A stretch of DNA of 64,000 bases. Source: Selaginella tamariscina. Its lineage: Eukaryota; Streptophyta; Lycopodiopsida; Selaginellales; Selaginellaceae. Below the pieces are notes generated by a model. That model was not told the DNA's origin and searched no databases. It saw nothing but the letters and a program-made list of their open reading frames with translations. Numbering within the stretch: position 1 is the stretch's first letter; every line of letters starts with the position of its first letter. Where the stretch lies: NCBI GenBank assembly GCA_003024785.1, contig PUQB01000103.1:1-64000 (forward strand). The letters are read 5' to 3'. Shown here piece by piece: positions 12,410 to 23,532 of this stretch. The translations under genes were made by a program, and so were the position numbers.

Positions 12410-12627
12410 GGTCATTGCTGGTGAACCTGAGTACGAAGTTGCAGCCATCCTTGATTCTCGTCTTCATCGCCCAACTTCAATACTTGGTGGATTGGAAAGG
12501 TTATTTGCCTACCGATCGCACTTGGGAACCTGCATCCAACTTACTCCATGCTTCTTCCAAAGTTGCTGCCTTCCATCGGCATTATCCTGCTAAACCAGGT
12601 CCTAAGACTCGTGGAACTCGTCCTTAG
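12410..12627 (+). pseudogene. Chromodomain at the C-terminus of family A integrase
   Basis: Frames here give [13 protein letters not shown] then [20 protein letters not shown], the classic chromodomain pattern (aromatic residues and the WKGY..TDRTWEP signature). In chromoviruses this module is thought to steer integration toward particular chromatin. It ends 12 bp before the 3' LTR. Confidence 0.87.
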
Positions 12628-12638
12628 GGAGGAGGTGC

Positions 12639-13219
12639 TGTCACAACCCGATACAGGATACAGGATGCAGGATACAGGTTCCGGATACAGGATACAGGAT
12701 GCAGGATTTCGGATACAGGATACGGGTTACAGGATATGCCTGCAGGATATTCCTACAGGATATACCTATAGGATATTCCTATAGGATATGCCTATAGGAT
12801 ATGCTACAGGATATGCCTAGAGGATAAGGGACACTATTCTTAGCTCATGACTAGATTAGACTCATGACTAGATTAGCTTGGAGTTGTGAGCATAAAAGCT
12901 CCGACCTAATTGTTGTACAATCAGTTACTATCAACACCAGTCATTCTACGATTATTCTTGTTCCTTGTCTTGTCTTACTCTTTGCCTCCTGCTCCTGTCT
13001 TGCTCTTGGATCCTGTCTAGTTCCTATCTTGTTCCTGGATCCTATCCTGATCCTGTCCTGCTCCTGGATCCGTCCTGTTCCTGGATCCGTCCTGTTCCTG
13101 ATCCGTCCTGTTCCTATTCCTGTCCTGGTTCTTGTCCTGCTCTCGGTCCTGTTCCTGAGTCAAGCCTTCCTGTTCCCGGAATCCTACTCGTTTCCTGGTT
13201 TCTGGATCGTGGCTTGACA
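12639..13219 (+). repeat. 3' LTR of central family A element
   Basis: 581 bp, matching the 5' LTR at 7039-7589 with small length differences in the tandem and CCTG-rich tracts. It ends GGCTTGACA at 13219 and is followed at once by an inverted gag fragment of the same family. Confidence 0.88.
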
Positions 13220-14258
13220 CAAGGGAGCAACCCAAGCTCGTGGAGATCCACTTAGTAAGGATGCCAAAAGGCCAACCTTTTGTGCATCCGTCGAGTAGCG
13301 GCGTGGTTGCATGCGGATCAAGAGCCGAATCTGATTCAGGAAACCTTGGAAATCAGCACGGTTGCCACTGAACTTCTCTGGCATGCTAATCTTCGGCTTC
13401 GGAGAAAAGTTCGATGAAGAAGGAACCACAGATGCCTGAGAGAGAGCCTGCGCAGCAGCCTTGGAGGATGCATCAGCAGCTGCATGTGCCGCATGGGTGG
13501 AGCCTTGCAAATCGGTGACCACTTGGCGCAAAGTGGCCAGCTCATGGAGCAACATTTGGTGCTCACGTTGGAAGTGCTCAAAATCAGCCATGATCTTATG
13601 AAAGAAAGAAAGGAGAAAACGAAGGAAAAGAATCAAGGAAAAAAAAAGTAGCTAGGAAACGAAGAGCTATGAAAGCAGTTACTATCAAACTATCAAGCCA
13701 CGATCCAGAAACCAGGAAACGAGTAGGATTCCGGGAACAGGAAGGCTTGACTCAGGAACAGGACCGAGAGCAGGACAGGAACCAGGAACAGGAATAGGAA
13801 CAGGACGGATCCGGAACAGGACGGATCCAGGAGCAGGACAGGATCAGGATAGGATCCAGGAACAAGATAGGAACTAGACAGGATCCAAGGAGCAGGAGGC
13901 AAAGAGTAAGACAAGAACAAGACAAGAGCAAGGAACAAGAATAATCGTAGAATGACTAGTGTTGATAGTAACTGATTGTACAACAATTAGGTCGGAGCTT
14001 TTATGCTCACAACTCCAAGCTAATCTAGTCATGAGTCTAATCTAGTCATGAGCTAAGAATAGTGTCCCTTATCCTCTAGGCATATCCTGTAGCATATCCT
14101 ATAGGCATATCCTATAGGAATATCCTATAGGTATATCCTGTAGGAATATCCTGCAGGCATATCCTGTAACCCGTATCCTGTATCCGAAATCCTGCATCCT
14201 GTATCCTGTATCCGAAAACCTGTATCCTGCATCCTGTATCCTGTATCGGGTTGTGACA
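13220..14258 (-). mobile_element. Inverted family A fragment: 5' LTR plus start of gag
   Basis: This minus-strand copy consists of the 5' LTR (13691-14258), the leader, and the first part of gag (13591 down to 13220, MADFEHFQREHQMLLHELAT to SPRAWVAPL). It is nearly identical to the same region of the central plus-strand copy. It begins exactly at the end of that copy's 3' LTR, giving a head-to-head arrangement of two A copies. The rest of this copy is missing. Confidence 0.87.
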
Positions 14259-15949
14259 ACCAGCGGGTGTTCCCCGCTTGCCGACTCCTGGGCCCCGTAA
14301 TCCTCTCTGCCCAGTCATCTCAGTAGAACGCAACTCTCACCTGTACACGGACCCTCGCGGCGTTCGGGTAGAGGCCAACCAATACCCTTCACCACTCTTG
14401 AGGTAAGGTCCGGCTTGCCGGCCAAACCCGCGTCCTGGCGACCACTGCAGCTTCCTGAGAAGCACCACATCTGGCCTGTAGAGTCCCCGATGACCATTTG
14501 TGGCGACCACGGAGGGATAGATAGTACACATAGATGGAGTTCACCGTAGCAAGTAGAGTGGCGGCCCGACGAAGAGCTGGGATTAACTCATTCGAGCAAA
14601 TAGAGATTGATGAGCAACAGCTGATCAGGAGAATGCGATAGGCCGGCCAAGGGAGATTGATGGACGGCGGTGAGGCACCTCGGTTGCCGCAATCGGCCCC
14701 TGCCTCACCTACCCGAGGAACAGCGGTAACGCCACATGGTCAAATCTCCGAGTAGCGGTAAACTCGGCACACCAGCGGTAGAGGCAGTCGCACGCCGCTG
14801 ACGACGAAGAAGGATATGAAGGAACCGCAGCACGTTCGGACGACAATTCAGGCACGGCAGCATGCGGGTATGATCAGCATCCGGACGGGCAACTTCGCCC
14901 GATAGTAACCTATGACACAGAGTGGGACGGATGGCAAGACGACGAAAGCCCTCTGCCTCTCGACGTAGGTGAAAGTGATGGCCATGAAGAGCCCCCATAC
15001 CAACAAGCAGAACCAGTGTTTGACGAGTACCCCCGAAGGAGGAAACCTCGCCTAGGACAACCCTAGGAGAGGGCAGGCCTGCGGCGGAGGCAAGAATCTA
15101 GAGGGGGCGAAAACAACACGGATAGCGACGGAGGACGTGAGCCAGAAGCCCAGCGTGACCAGCACCACGATGGAGGTAAGATAGGAAACCCATGGCCATC
15201 GTCACCCATTAGGGTGACGCGGGGGGCCCGTGTCTGCCCGGAAAGAGGGGAGGAAGAGCCTCATCCAGGAAGCCCCCGTAGGGAGGGGCATCAATTGCCA
15301 ACAAGGCAACCTCTGCACCAGGAGTTTAGTCGATCGGACAATGCAGCAGGTCAGGGTGGTTACCAGGATGAGAACCCAAGGCTTCGGAAGGCCAGGGTAC
15401 ACATGGGACGACCGCCTGCGCGAAGGCGACTGGACGTCGATGAGCTGACGGACTGGGAGGAGGCACTAGAAAGAGGGGCCGCATAGTGGCTACCTTGGAG
15501 AAGGGACGAGAGGAATTCGTCCAAGGGCAGGAGAGATTCGCCCGAGCGACTAGTATCGCACCAGCCCACGAGGGAAATCCACCAAGGCACACGGTAGAGC
15601 CACAACCATCACCAGACGGGGGATACCGTCTCGGGGTAGGGAGGAATCACCCCATCGATCACGACCGTCTAGACATCGCGGGGGGATTCTGCGCACGGTC
15701 ATACAAAACTACTCACTGGAGGAGGGAAAACCGTCAAGCCAAGGTAAGTCGCGCCACCAGCCGTCAGGTTGGTCCCACGGCGGGGGCCCCCAAAGGACAC
15801 GCAGGAGGAGGCCGTCCTCGTCACCCACCCTCACGGGAGGGCAGGGCCACGAGGAAGGAGAAGGGTGCCCGCAGAATACCAGGACGTGGACTACACCACA
15901 TCCGAAGCGGAGGGTCCAGATCGGAACAACTCTCAAGCACAACGAGACG

Positions 15950-16641
15950 CCATGGGAACCGACCCGGTCACCTTATTAGCCCAAGCGCTCAATCGGATGC
16001 AGGAGAGCACTGTAACAGTGCCCTTACCCGCGTTCCGTGGAGCGAAGGGGGAAGATGTAGACCAGCACGTACACAAGTTCGAACAGGTGTGCGAGCTTCG
16101 GAGTGTGAGCGACAATCACAAGAAGTTGAGTGCCTTTGCATGCACTTTGGACAAGAAGGCACATGCCTGGTGGATGCGATTCCACGAGGTGAACGAAGGA
16201 CCCTCTGGGAGACTGCACGAAGCGCGTTTCTAGATACCTTCCGGGAAGAAAAGAGTGAAGAGGAGGTGATCCACAAGCTAACAAGCTTGAAACAGAAAGC
16301 AGGAGAGTCGAATCGACGAGTACATGGTCCGCATGCTGGGGTATATCGCCCGGCTAAGAGACGCCACAGTTGACCTGACCAAGAAAATGTGGTACCGAAA
16401 GGGACTGCGGCTAGAGATCCGCAAGTGGATCGGCTTGGACGACGACCGGACGTTTGACAAGTTACTCTGGTACATCAAGAAGGCCGAAAAGCGGGAAGCT
16501 GAAAGACGCCAAAAAAGGAAGGCACAGGATAAATCGGACGCAGAGGAGGCGAATGCTACCACATCGAATGAGGAAAACCTCTCGGATGCTCCAAGGCCGA
16601 CCAAAAAAGAGAACCGGTCGGGTACCAAGGGACACAGGTAG
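15950..16641 (+). pseudogene. gag region of family B
   Basis: Readable pieces are MGTDPVTLLAQALNRMQEST, VPLPAFRGAKGEDVDQHVHK, AHAWWMRFHE, EEVIHKLTSLKQKAGES, and MVRMLGYIARLRDATVDLTK with GLRLEIRKWIGLDD. This is the retrotransposon-gag pattern (capsid), followed by a basic Lys/Arg/Glu tail. An inverted copy of the first part lies at 21499-22230. Confidence 0.72.
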
Positions 16642-16707
16642 TTGCAGCGGGTGGAAACCCTATGAGGGGCCACACGAAAGGAAGACTTATCCACGACACT
16701 GGCTCAA

Positions 16708-17080
16708 ATGGGATACACTACATGGGAGGATAAGTACTGTCGGGTGTGTAACATCCACAGATCTCACAACACAGACGATTGCTACCGGCTGGCCGTACTC
16801 CTGAGCAAAAGGCCACCACATGCAGCCACACTGGCAGTAGAACGAGGAACCGAAGAGGGTTCAGATGGCCGAAGGAGTTATGGCTGCAGGACGGAGGGAG
16901 ACAACCAACCCCGTAGGAGGTCCCGTTCAGGAGACCGAAATCGTAGGTCCCATTCCTGAGAACGGCCACTGTATCGACCCAGGTATGGCAACAGAGAGAA
17001 ACGGCCGGAATGCAAGGAGGTGTTGTGCGCACTGTGCGGAGGCCCACACCCACTCTACCGATGTTCATGGGTATCATTGA
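16708..17080 (+). pseudogene. Zinc-knuckle region of family B gag (plus copy)
   Basis: Two Cys/His clusters, YCRVCNIHRSHNTDDCYRLA near the start and CCAHCAEAHTHSTDVHGYH near the end, match the clusters in the minus-strand copy at 6654-7025. They are plausible tandem nucleic-acid-binding knuckles. Confidence 0.6.
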
Positions 17081-17559
17081 TCAAACCAATGCTAGAAGCG
17101 CAAGCAGCCGACATCACCAGGACGAGTAATGGGTAAATCCCCACAAACCCAATTCCAAACTCCACACCGCAAGTAAACCAAGTAACGGTGGTACTACCAG
17201 AACAGGATGTCGGGACAGACATAGTACCACAGGCTCCCTTAGTGGACGAAACAAGGGAAACACAAAGGCGGAGAACCAGGAGAGTGCGAAGGTGCGAAAA
17301 GAAGAGAAGGAACAAACAAAACCCTGGTCTTAAAGTAGTGGGTGAGGAAGCAAACGCAAGAACTGACAGTCTCGGAACCTGTGGAGCCCAGTTGAGGCCA
17401 AGAATCGCTAGGAAAAGTAAGGAGAAGGTGAAACCGCGCATTCATAAGAGGGGAGGCCCAGACGGGTCAGAACAGGAAACGCCGTTGGTTCCCACCGCAT
17501 GATGGGAGAATTGGGTACAACCAGCAGCGAGACCCCCACCAAAAGGCATTGCAACCACA

Positions 17560-17795
17560 GTGGACTACGTGAACGACGTACCAACTATCCCAGTTTGCAT
17601 GGCGGGTCACACAATCAGCGAAGTGATTATAGATGAGGGGTCAGCAGTCAATGTCATGTCAGTAGAGCTCCACAGGAAATTGCGTATGCCAACTGCAGAG
17701 CCCACCCTATTTCAGGTACGCATGGCCAATCAGGCCGAGGTAGCACCCAAGGGCATCTTGAGGGCAGTAGAGGTCGAGATCCAAACAGTCAAATG
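17560..17795 (+). pseudogene. PR domain of family B (plus copy)
   Basis: MDYVNDVPTIPVCMAGHTIS then EVIIDEGSAVNVMS and GILRAVEVEIQTVK. It matches the PR domain at 5883-6182 on the minus strand and sits after the knuckles as expected. Confidence 0.62.
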
Positions 17796-18959
17796 TTGTG
17801 GTCCTGGATATGCACGCCAGGGGGGGATTCGACCTACTCCTCGGTCAACTCTGGCTCAGGGGTGCAAAGGTACAGCACGATTGAGAGCACCAACAAATAC
17901 GGTTCCGCACCAGATGGGCGATAAGGTCCATACCCACAGGCAAACCCAAGCCCCCGCACGGAGATTCGGGGCGATGGAGTATCAGGATCTCGGTGGGTGC
18001 GGGGGATGGAGCAAGGGCGTAAGAGCAACCTCCGCATGCTGACTTCCGAGATTGGGTTGCACCAGACAGGAGGCCTTGCATCAGCGGCAAGCCAACGTGA
18101 ACAAACTAAGGATCACAGGAGCAACCGAAGCCCGAGACCATTCGACGCGGAGCGTTGGTTCACCAACCACCAGGACAAGTCCGGAGGGCTGATGTGGACA
18201 TACCCAAACCGAATGGCCGCCCCAATCACGCGGAGCCACCCCAGAGCCGGCATCGACAGGGATCGGCAGCCCTTTTCTAGTCCTGGTCCCAAGGTGAAAT
18301 ATCCACTACCTGGGCCAACCAAGATCAGCCCGGGAAGGGGGGGGGAGAAGCTCCGGCATAGACCCTCCCGGGTGGAAGTAGGGCATGGAAACCTAGATAG
18401 GGGACATACGAGGGAAGGAGCAGCAGGAAGGGATCAACAGGTAAGTCTGCGTAGTTAGAGCCAGGATGGGCCTCACCAGGCAGCAGCAAAACCACCACAG
18501 TCTATGATAACGAACAAGTACCATGATGGACGGCGGATAGTAGCCACGCTGGTCACCCAGATGGAGCACAGATTGAGGAATCTTGGGGCAGAACCAGCGA
18601 ACCATGGGGCAAAGAGATAGGGAAGACGGAGGAGTCGGAAGCAGGATGTCCAAACGCACGTGTGGCCAGCTCACAGGATCACATGGTCCACGAGGTTGGA
18701 CCACAAGCATGAGGCACGCACTACGAAAGCAATGATGGCGGGTGACGCCATCATTGCATATCTAGGCGCAAGGATAGATGTGCCAGTCACCTCGGAGGAC
18801 ACCACAAGGACTGCCAAGACACCTACACTCAGAAAGGAGGTACAATGCCACACCTCCATTACCATGACCATGGGATGGACAGAACGAAATCAGCAGTGGT
18901 GATCAGAGAAATTCGAGTGCTCATCAAGGGCTAAGAACGAGCAGCAGAGCTAGTATCGC

Positions 18960-20770
18960 CCAGGTACTCCAAGTTCAAGGAACTAATCGGGCAACCCGAT
19001 GTCCGGCGAGTCAGGAAGCAATTACAATTGGATGAATTCTTTGACCTTCTGTGGGGAGAAGTAGAGGACCAGGATTTGATGAGAAGGCCAGACAATTCCT
19101 CCAATTAGCGGAATTAGTGCCTAGTCAAACCGGGCGTAGGGGGATACAATTCTGCACGAATGGGAGTGCCGTCTTCCGCATTATGCTCAATGAACTAGCG
19201 ATAGTCTTCCGGCTACCAGGGGACAGCCTAGCCCTAGGGGAATGCTCGGACGTGGAGGTTCAATGGCCCGCCAACCACAGGAAGTCATGGACTACGAGGC
19301 ATACAAGCGAAGGAGGAAGCAACCGAGTTCGTAACGCTAGTGGCCTTCATGCTCACAGGAAGAATTGGGAGTCGGATCATCAAGCGACTGGCGAGCGCCC
19401 TCTGCAGCACCTGGGAAGGAGTCACAATGGATTGGGCGGACTGCCTCAGGCACTACATGATACCAGCCCTGACCCGCGGCATCAACGGGATCCGGAGGAA
19501 CCGGACAAAGGCTCACAACGGCAGCCCACCTCCAGCGTGATGATCGCCTAGATAGTCAACCGAACCCCGATTCTCCTACCGGATCGATTCTACTCAGGCA
19601 CATCGGGAATCGGGGGGCAGGAGAACAGGCAGGCCCCAGCAAACCAAAGAAGGGAAACAGCCGAACACTCCGGAATCTTCGCAAAAACGGGCGAGAGAAG
19701 ACTCCCCTGCGGAGCAAGCCAGGGGAAGAGGACCACGGGGAAAGGATCGGAGGGCCTCCACCACGGTATCCCCACCGACAAATCCAGGAGCAGGGGCCCC
19801 ACCAGTCCACGGCCTACAGAACACGAGGGAGGGCCCCACCGGCCCCTCACAAGCCAACAAAGTGAACAGCGAGGAAGACACAAGCAACGTGCTGAGGGGA
19901 CGTACAAACACTTCAACACGAAGGGGCTATGGACCTCTACAGTGCATATGGATATGTCCAAAGCCTTCGGCCAAGTCCAGAAGTCCCTAGCGGTGTACAA
20001 TGGGTTGGATCTCAAGGGGGCTACCGTGGAGCACGACGCAATAATACAGGAGCTCATGGACAATTACCGCGCGCGCTCAAAAGGAGGCCCGGGAGTACTC
20101 GGACCAGCTCATCAAGGGAACCCAACTTTGGGACATTGCGGAGGCCGGCAGGAAGCAAGCAGAGGAGACATGTCAACAGTTAACCGACAGTTTGGATCAG
20201 CTACAAACCAAATATGACCACATCCAAAAGCTCCACGACCAACTAGGGCGGGATTTTGAGCAGGCCACGGCAGAGAAGGAGCGACAGGTTTTTGAGCTAG
20301 GATCCACACTTGAGCGGCGCGAAGCAGAGCTCAGCCGAGTTCACCAAGAGCTGGCCGCGGCTAAGGAAGAGCTGCACCGAGCCGCCACCTAGCTCGAAAT
20401 CAAACCCCCATCTTCCTCAGAGAGGCCCACGCCCGAGTCGTATGGAGCCCTGGTGATCGTCCCTCCACTCACGGAGCGCCAACCAGTCAAAGAACTGCAG
20501 GACTCGGCCCGGACCATCATGGAGCTAGAGGTACACACCCAGCTACATGCCCAACTCTTCGCGGCAAGGAACAGGAGCTGCAACACTCGTGAGAACGGGT
20601 ACAGGATTTGGAGGGTCAGCTCCAGCAGGCCCGGGAGCAACAGACAAGGTCTGAGGCAAATCTCCGAAGGGTGATCGCGCTTTGAGAGGCAACCATCACT
20701 ACATTAAAAACCACGCTAGCAACAATAGAGAGCGAGATCGCCATGTACCGGGAGCTCCAAGGAGCAAATA
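18960..20770 (+). pseudogene. Extra coiled-coil region of family B (plus copy)
   Basis: Readable stretches include QLQLDEFFDLLWGEVED, RRGIQFCTNGSAVFRIMLNE, AFMLTGRIGSRIIKRLASAL with TWEGVTMDWADCLRHYM, and a strongly heptad-like segment at 20192-20392 (LQTKYDHIQKLHDQLGRDFE and onward, rich in E/Q/L/R) that should form a coiled coil. It lies between PR and the 3' LTR, and the same pieces occur at 2907-4900. I do not recognise the family. Conservation in both copies implies it belonged to the element before it spread. Fossil, several breaks. Confidence 0.55.
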
Positions 20771-20796
20771 ACTAGGGCACCTGGCTCGAGGACGTG

Positions 20797-21498
20797 CCAA
20801 TGAATAAGTCCGGGCATCTGGTTGACGGTGGCCCATCATCGTGGCCAGCCAGCAGGTTGCCCATCGGCGCGGATGAGCGGCTAGATGAAGCGCCGGATAA
20901 GGGGAGGTACTTCAGGTACGGACTGATGGCGACCAATGTCAAGTGGCGGCGTAAGCGGGCGAAGATCTGATTGTCCGAACCAACTACCCAGGGTACAAAG
21001 GACAGCATGCGTGGGGAGGCGCATAAATGTGATAGGCAGGACTCTGTCACCAGGCGGCAGACCAGTGGGAGATTGCCACCTGTAGCTAGGGACTAGGGGT
21101 AGGTACCCACTATATAAGCCGGAAGGCTAGTAGTGGGTAGGGGTCTTTTTGGGAGTCAAGTCTGCATCTTATAGATTGCTCCACTGTCGAAGATAGTTGT
21201 ACTCAGACAGGCAATATATATCCATTTCCTTATATTCTCACCAGCGGGCGTTCCCGCTTGTCGACTCCTGGGCCCCGCAATCCTCTCTGCCCAGTCATCT
21301 CAATAGAACTCCCCTCTCACATGTACACGGACCCTCGCGGCGTCCAAGTAGAGGCCAACCAATACCCTTCACCACTCCTGAGGTAAGGTCCGGCTTGTCG
21401 GCCAAACCCCCGGGGTTGTACACTCTCAACAGCGTCCTGGCGACCACGGCAACTTCCTGAGAAGCACCACATCTGGCCTATAGAGTCCCCGACGACCA
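20797..21498 (+). repeat. 3' LTR of family B (plus copy)
   Basis: It starts near TGCCAATGAATAAGTCC and ends GACGACCA at 21498. It contains a clear TATA box, CACTATATAAGCC, at about 21109-21121, and downstream the GGCCCCGCAATCC segment shared with the truncated 5' LTR. The start is placed by comparison with the minus copy and could be off by several bases. Confidence 0.75.
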
Positions 21499-23532
21499 CA
21501 CACATCTGTTTGAACTTGTTTACGTGTTGGTCTGCGTCTTCCCCCTTTGCTCCGCAGAACGCAGGTAAGGGCACTGTTACAGTGCTCTCCTGCATCCAAT
21601 TGAGAGCGCATGCTAATAAGGTGACCGGGTCAGTTCCCATGGTGTCCCGTTGTGCCTGAGAAGTGTTCCAATCCAGACCCTCCGCTTCAGACGTGGTGTA
21701 GTCCACGTCCGGGTATTTTGCGGGTGCCTTTCTCCTTCCTCGTGGCCTTGCCCTCCCGTTAAGGGTGGGAGGACGGGCTCCTCCCGGCTATCCCTTGGGG
21801 CCCCCGCGCGAGACCAACCTAATGGCTGGTGGCACGGCTTACCTTGGCTTGATGGTTTTCCCTCTTCTAACGAGTAGTTTTGTAGGACCATGCGCAGAAT
21901 CTCCCTGCGACGTCTAGACGGTCGTGATTGATGGGGCGATTCCTCCTCGCCCCGAGATGGTATCCCCCCGTCTGGTGATGGTTGTGGCTTTGCCATGTGC
22001 CCTGGTGGATTTCCCTCGCGAGCTCGGTGCGATACTAGTCGCTCGGGCGATTTCTCTCCTGCCCTTGGACGAATTTCTCTCGTCCCTTCTCCAAGATAGC
22101 CACTGTGCAGCCCCTCTTTCTGGTGCCTCCTCCCAGTCCATCAGCTTGTCGACGTCCAGTCGCCTTTGCGTAGGCGGTTGTCCCATGTGTACCCTGGCCT
22201 TCCAAAGCCTTGGGTTCTCATCTTGGTAACCACCCTGACCTGCTGCGTCGTTCGATCAGTTGAACTCCTGGTGCAAAGGTTGCCTTGTTGGTAATCGATA
22301 CCCCTCCCTACGGGGGCCTTCTAGGATGAGGCTCTTCCTCCCCTCTTTTCGGGCAGACACGGGCCCCTTGCGTCACCCTAGTGGGTGTCGATGGCCCTGG
22401 ATTTCCTATCTTACCTCCATCGTGGTGCTAGTCACGCTGGGCTTCCGGCTCACATCCCCGTTGCTATCCCCGTTGCTTTCGCCCCCTCAAGATTCTTGCC
22501 TCCGTCGCAAGCTTGCCCTTCCTGGGGTTGTTCTGTGCGAGGTTTCCTCCTTCGGGGGTACTCGTCGAACACTGGTTCTACTCTTTGGTATGGGGCTCTT
22601 CGTGGCCGTCACTTTCACCTACATCGAGAGGCGGAGGGCTTTTGTCATCTTGCCATCCATCCCACTCTGCATCGTAGGTTACTGTCGGGCGAAGTCGCCC
22701 GTCCGGGTGCTGTTCATACCTGAATGCTGCTGTGCTTGGACTGTCGTCAGGACGTGTTGCAATTCCTTTATATCCTTCTTTGTCGTTAGCGATGTGGGAC
22801 CGCCTCTGTTGCTGGTGTGCCAAGTTTACCGCTGCTCAGAGATTCGGCCATGCGGCATTACCGTCGTTCCCACGGGTAGGTGAGGCAGGGGCCAATTGCG
22901 GCAACCGAGGTGTCTCACCGCCCTCCATCAACCTCCCTCGGTTGGCCCGTCGCATCCTCATGGCCAGCTGTTGCTCGTCAATCTCTATTTGTTCGAATGA
23001 GTTAATCCCGGCTCTTCTTTGGGCCGCCACTCTACTTGCTACAGTGAACTCCATTTGTGTGTACTATCTATCCCTCCGTGGTTGCCACAAATGGTCGTCA
23101 GGGACTCCGCAGGCCAAATGTGGTGCTTCTCAAGAAGTTGCAGTGGTCGCCAGGACGCTGTTGAGAGCGTCCAACCCCGGGGTCCGGCCGGCAAGCCGGG
23201 CCTTACCTCAGGAGTAATGGAAGGTATTGGATGGCCTCTACCCAGACGCCACAAGGGTGTACAGGTAAGGGGGAGTTCTACTGAGATGACTTGCAGAGAG
23301 TGTTGCGGGCCCAAGAGTAGGGCAAGCGGAGGGGAACACCCGCTTGTAAGGTGAATAGAAGGAAAATGGATATATATATATATTGACTGTCCAAGTACAA
23401 ACTATCTCTGACAGAGGAGCAAGATATAACGCAAACTTGACTCCTAAAAGACCCCAACCCACTACCCGCCTTCCGGCTTATATAGTGGGTTACCTACCAC
23501 TAGACCCTAGGTACAAGTGGCGCCTTCCCACT
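21499..23532 (-). mobile_element. Family B LTR element, second minus-strand part (gag and 5' LTR)
   Basis: This is an inverted B sequence starting in gag (VPLPAFCGAKGEDADQHVNK on the minus strand near 21520-21580). It runs back through the leader to a 5' LTR at 23092-23532, which is cut off by family A sequence at 23533. It begins exactly at the end of the plus-strand B 3' LTR. It is probably the 5' remainder of the B copy at 2177-7038. Broken. Confidence 0.76.

Larger units (their letters stand above)
7039..13219 (+). mobile_element. Family A Ty3/gypsy chromovirus, near full-length copy
   Basis: This LTR retrotransposon has both LTRs (7039-7589 and 12639-13219, TGTCACAACCCG to GGCTTGACA). 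Between them, in the normal order, lie gag with a CCHC knuckle, PR, RT with YLDD, RNase H, integrase and a C-terminal chromodomain. The domain order and terminal chromodomain make it a chromovirus; the gag/PR style recalls the Tcn1-like chromoviruses reported from mosses, lycophytes and ferns (inference). The two LTRs are very similar by eye, differing mainly in the CCTG-rich tract, so the insertion is fairly young. It is broken, with several breaks. No matching target duplication is visible: GTGTC lies to the left, and on the right an inverted A fragment begins at once. Confidence 0.92.
14259..21498 (+). mobile_element. Family B LTR element, plus-strand copy
   Basis: The order is a 5'-truncated LTR (14259-14496), leader, gag (about 15950-16641), zinc knuckles (16708-17080), PR (17560-17795), a long linker, the extra coiled-coil region (about 18960-20770), and the 3' LTR (about 20797-21498). 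At about 7.2 kb it has no RT, RNase H or integrase that I can recognise, so it is probably a non-autonomous element mobilised in trans (inference). Bases 14497-14513 just after the LTR (TTTGTGGCGACCACGGA) are the likely primer-binding region. Broken, with many breaks. Confidence 0.8.

Noticed and set aside
7034-14263. Target duplication for the A(+)/A(-) composite
   Set aside because: GTGTC on the left does not match ACCAG after 14258 or CAAGG after 13219, so no duplication can be claimed.
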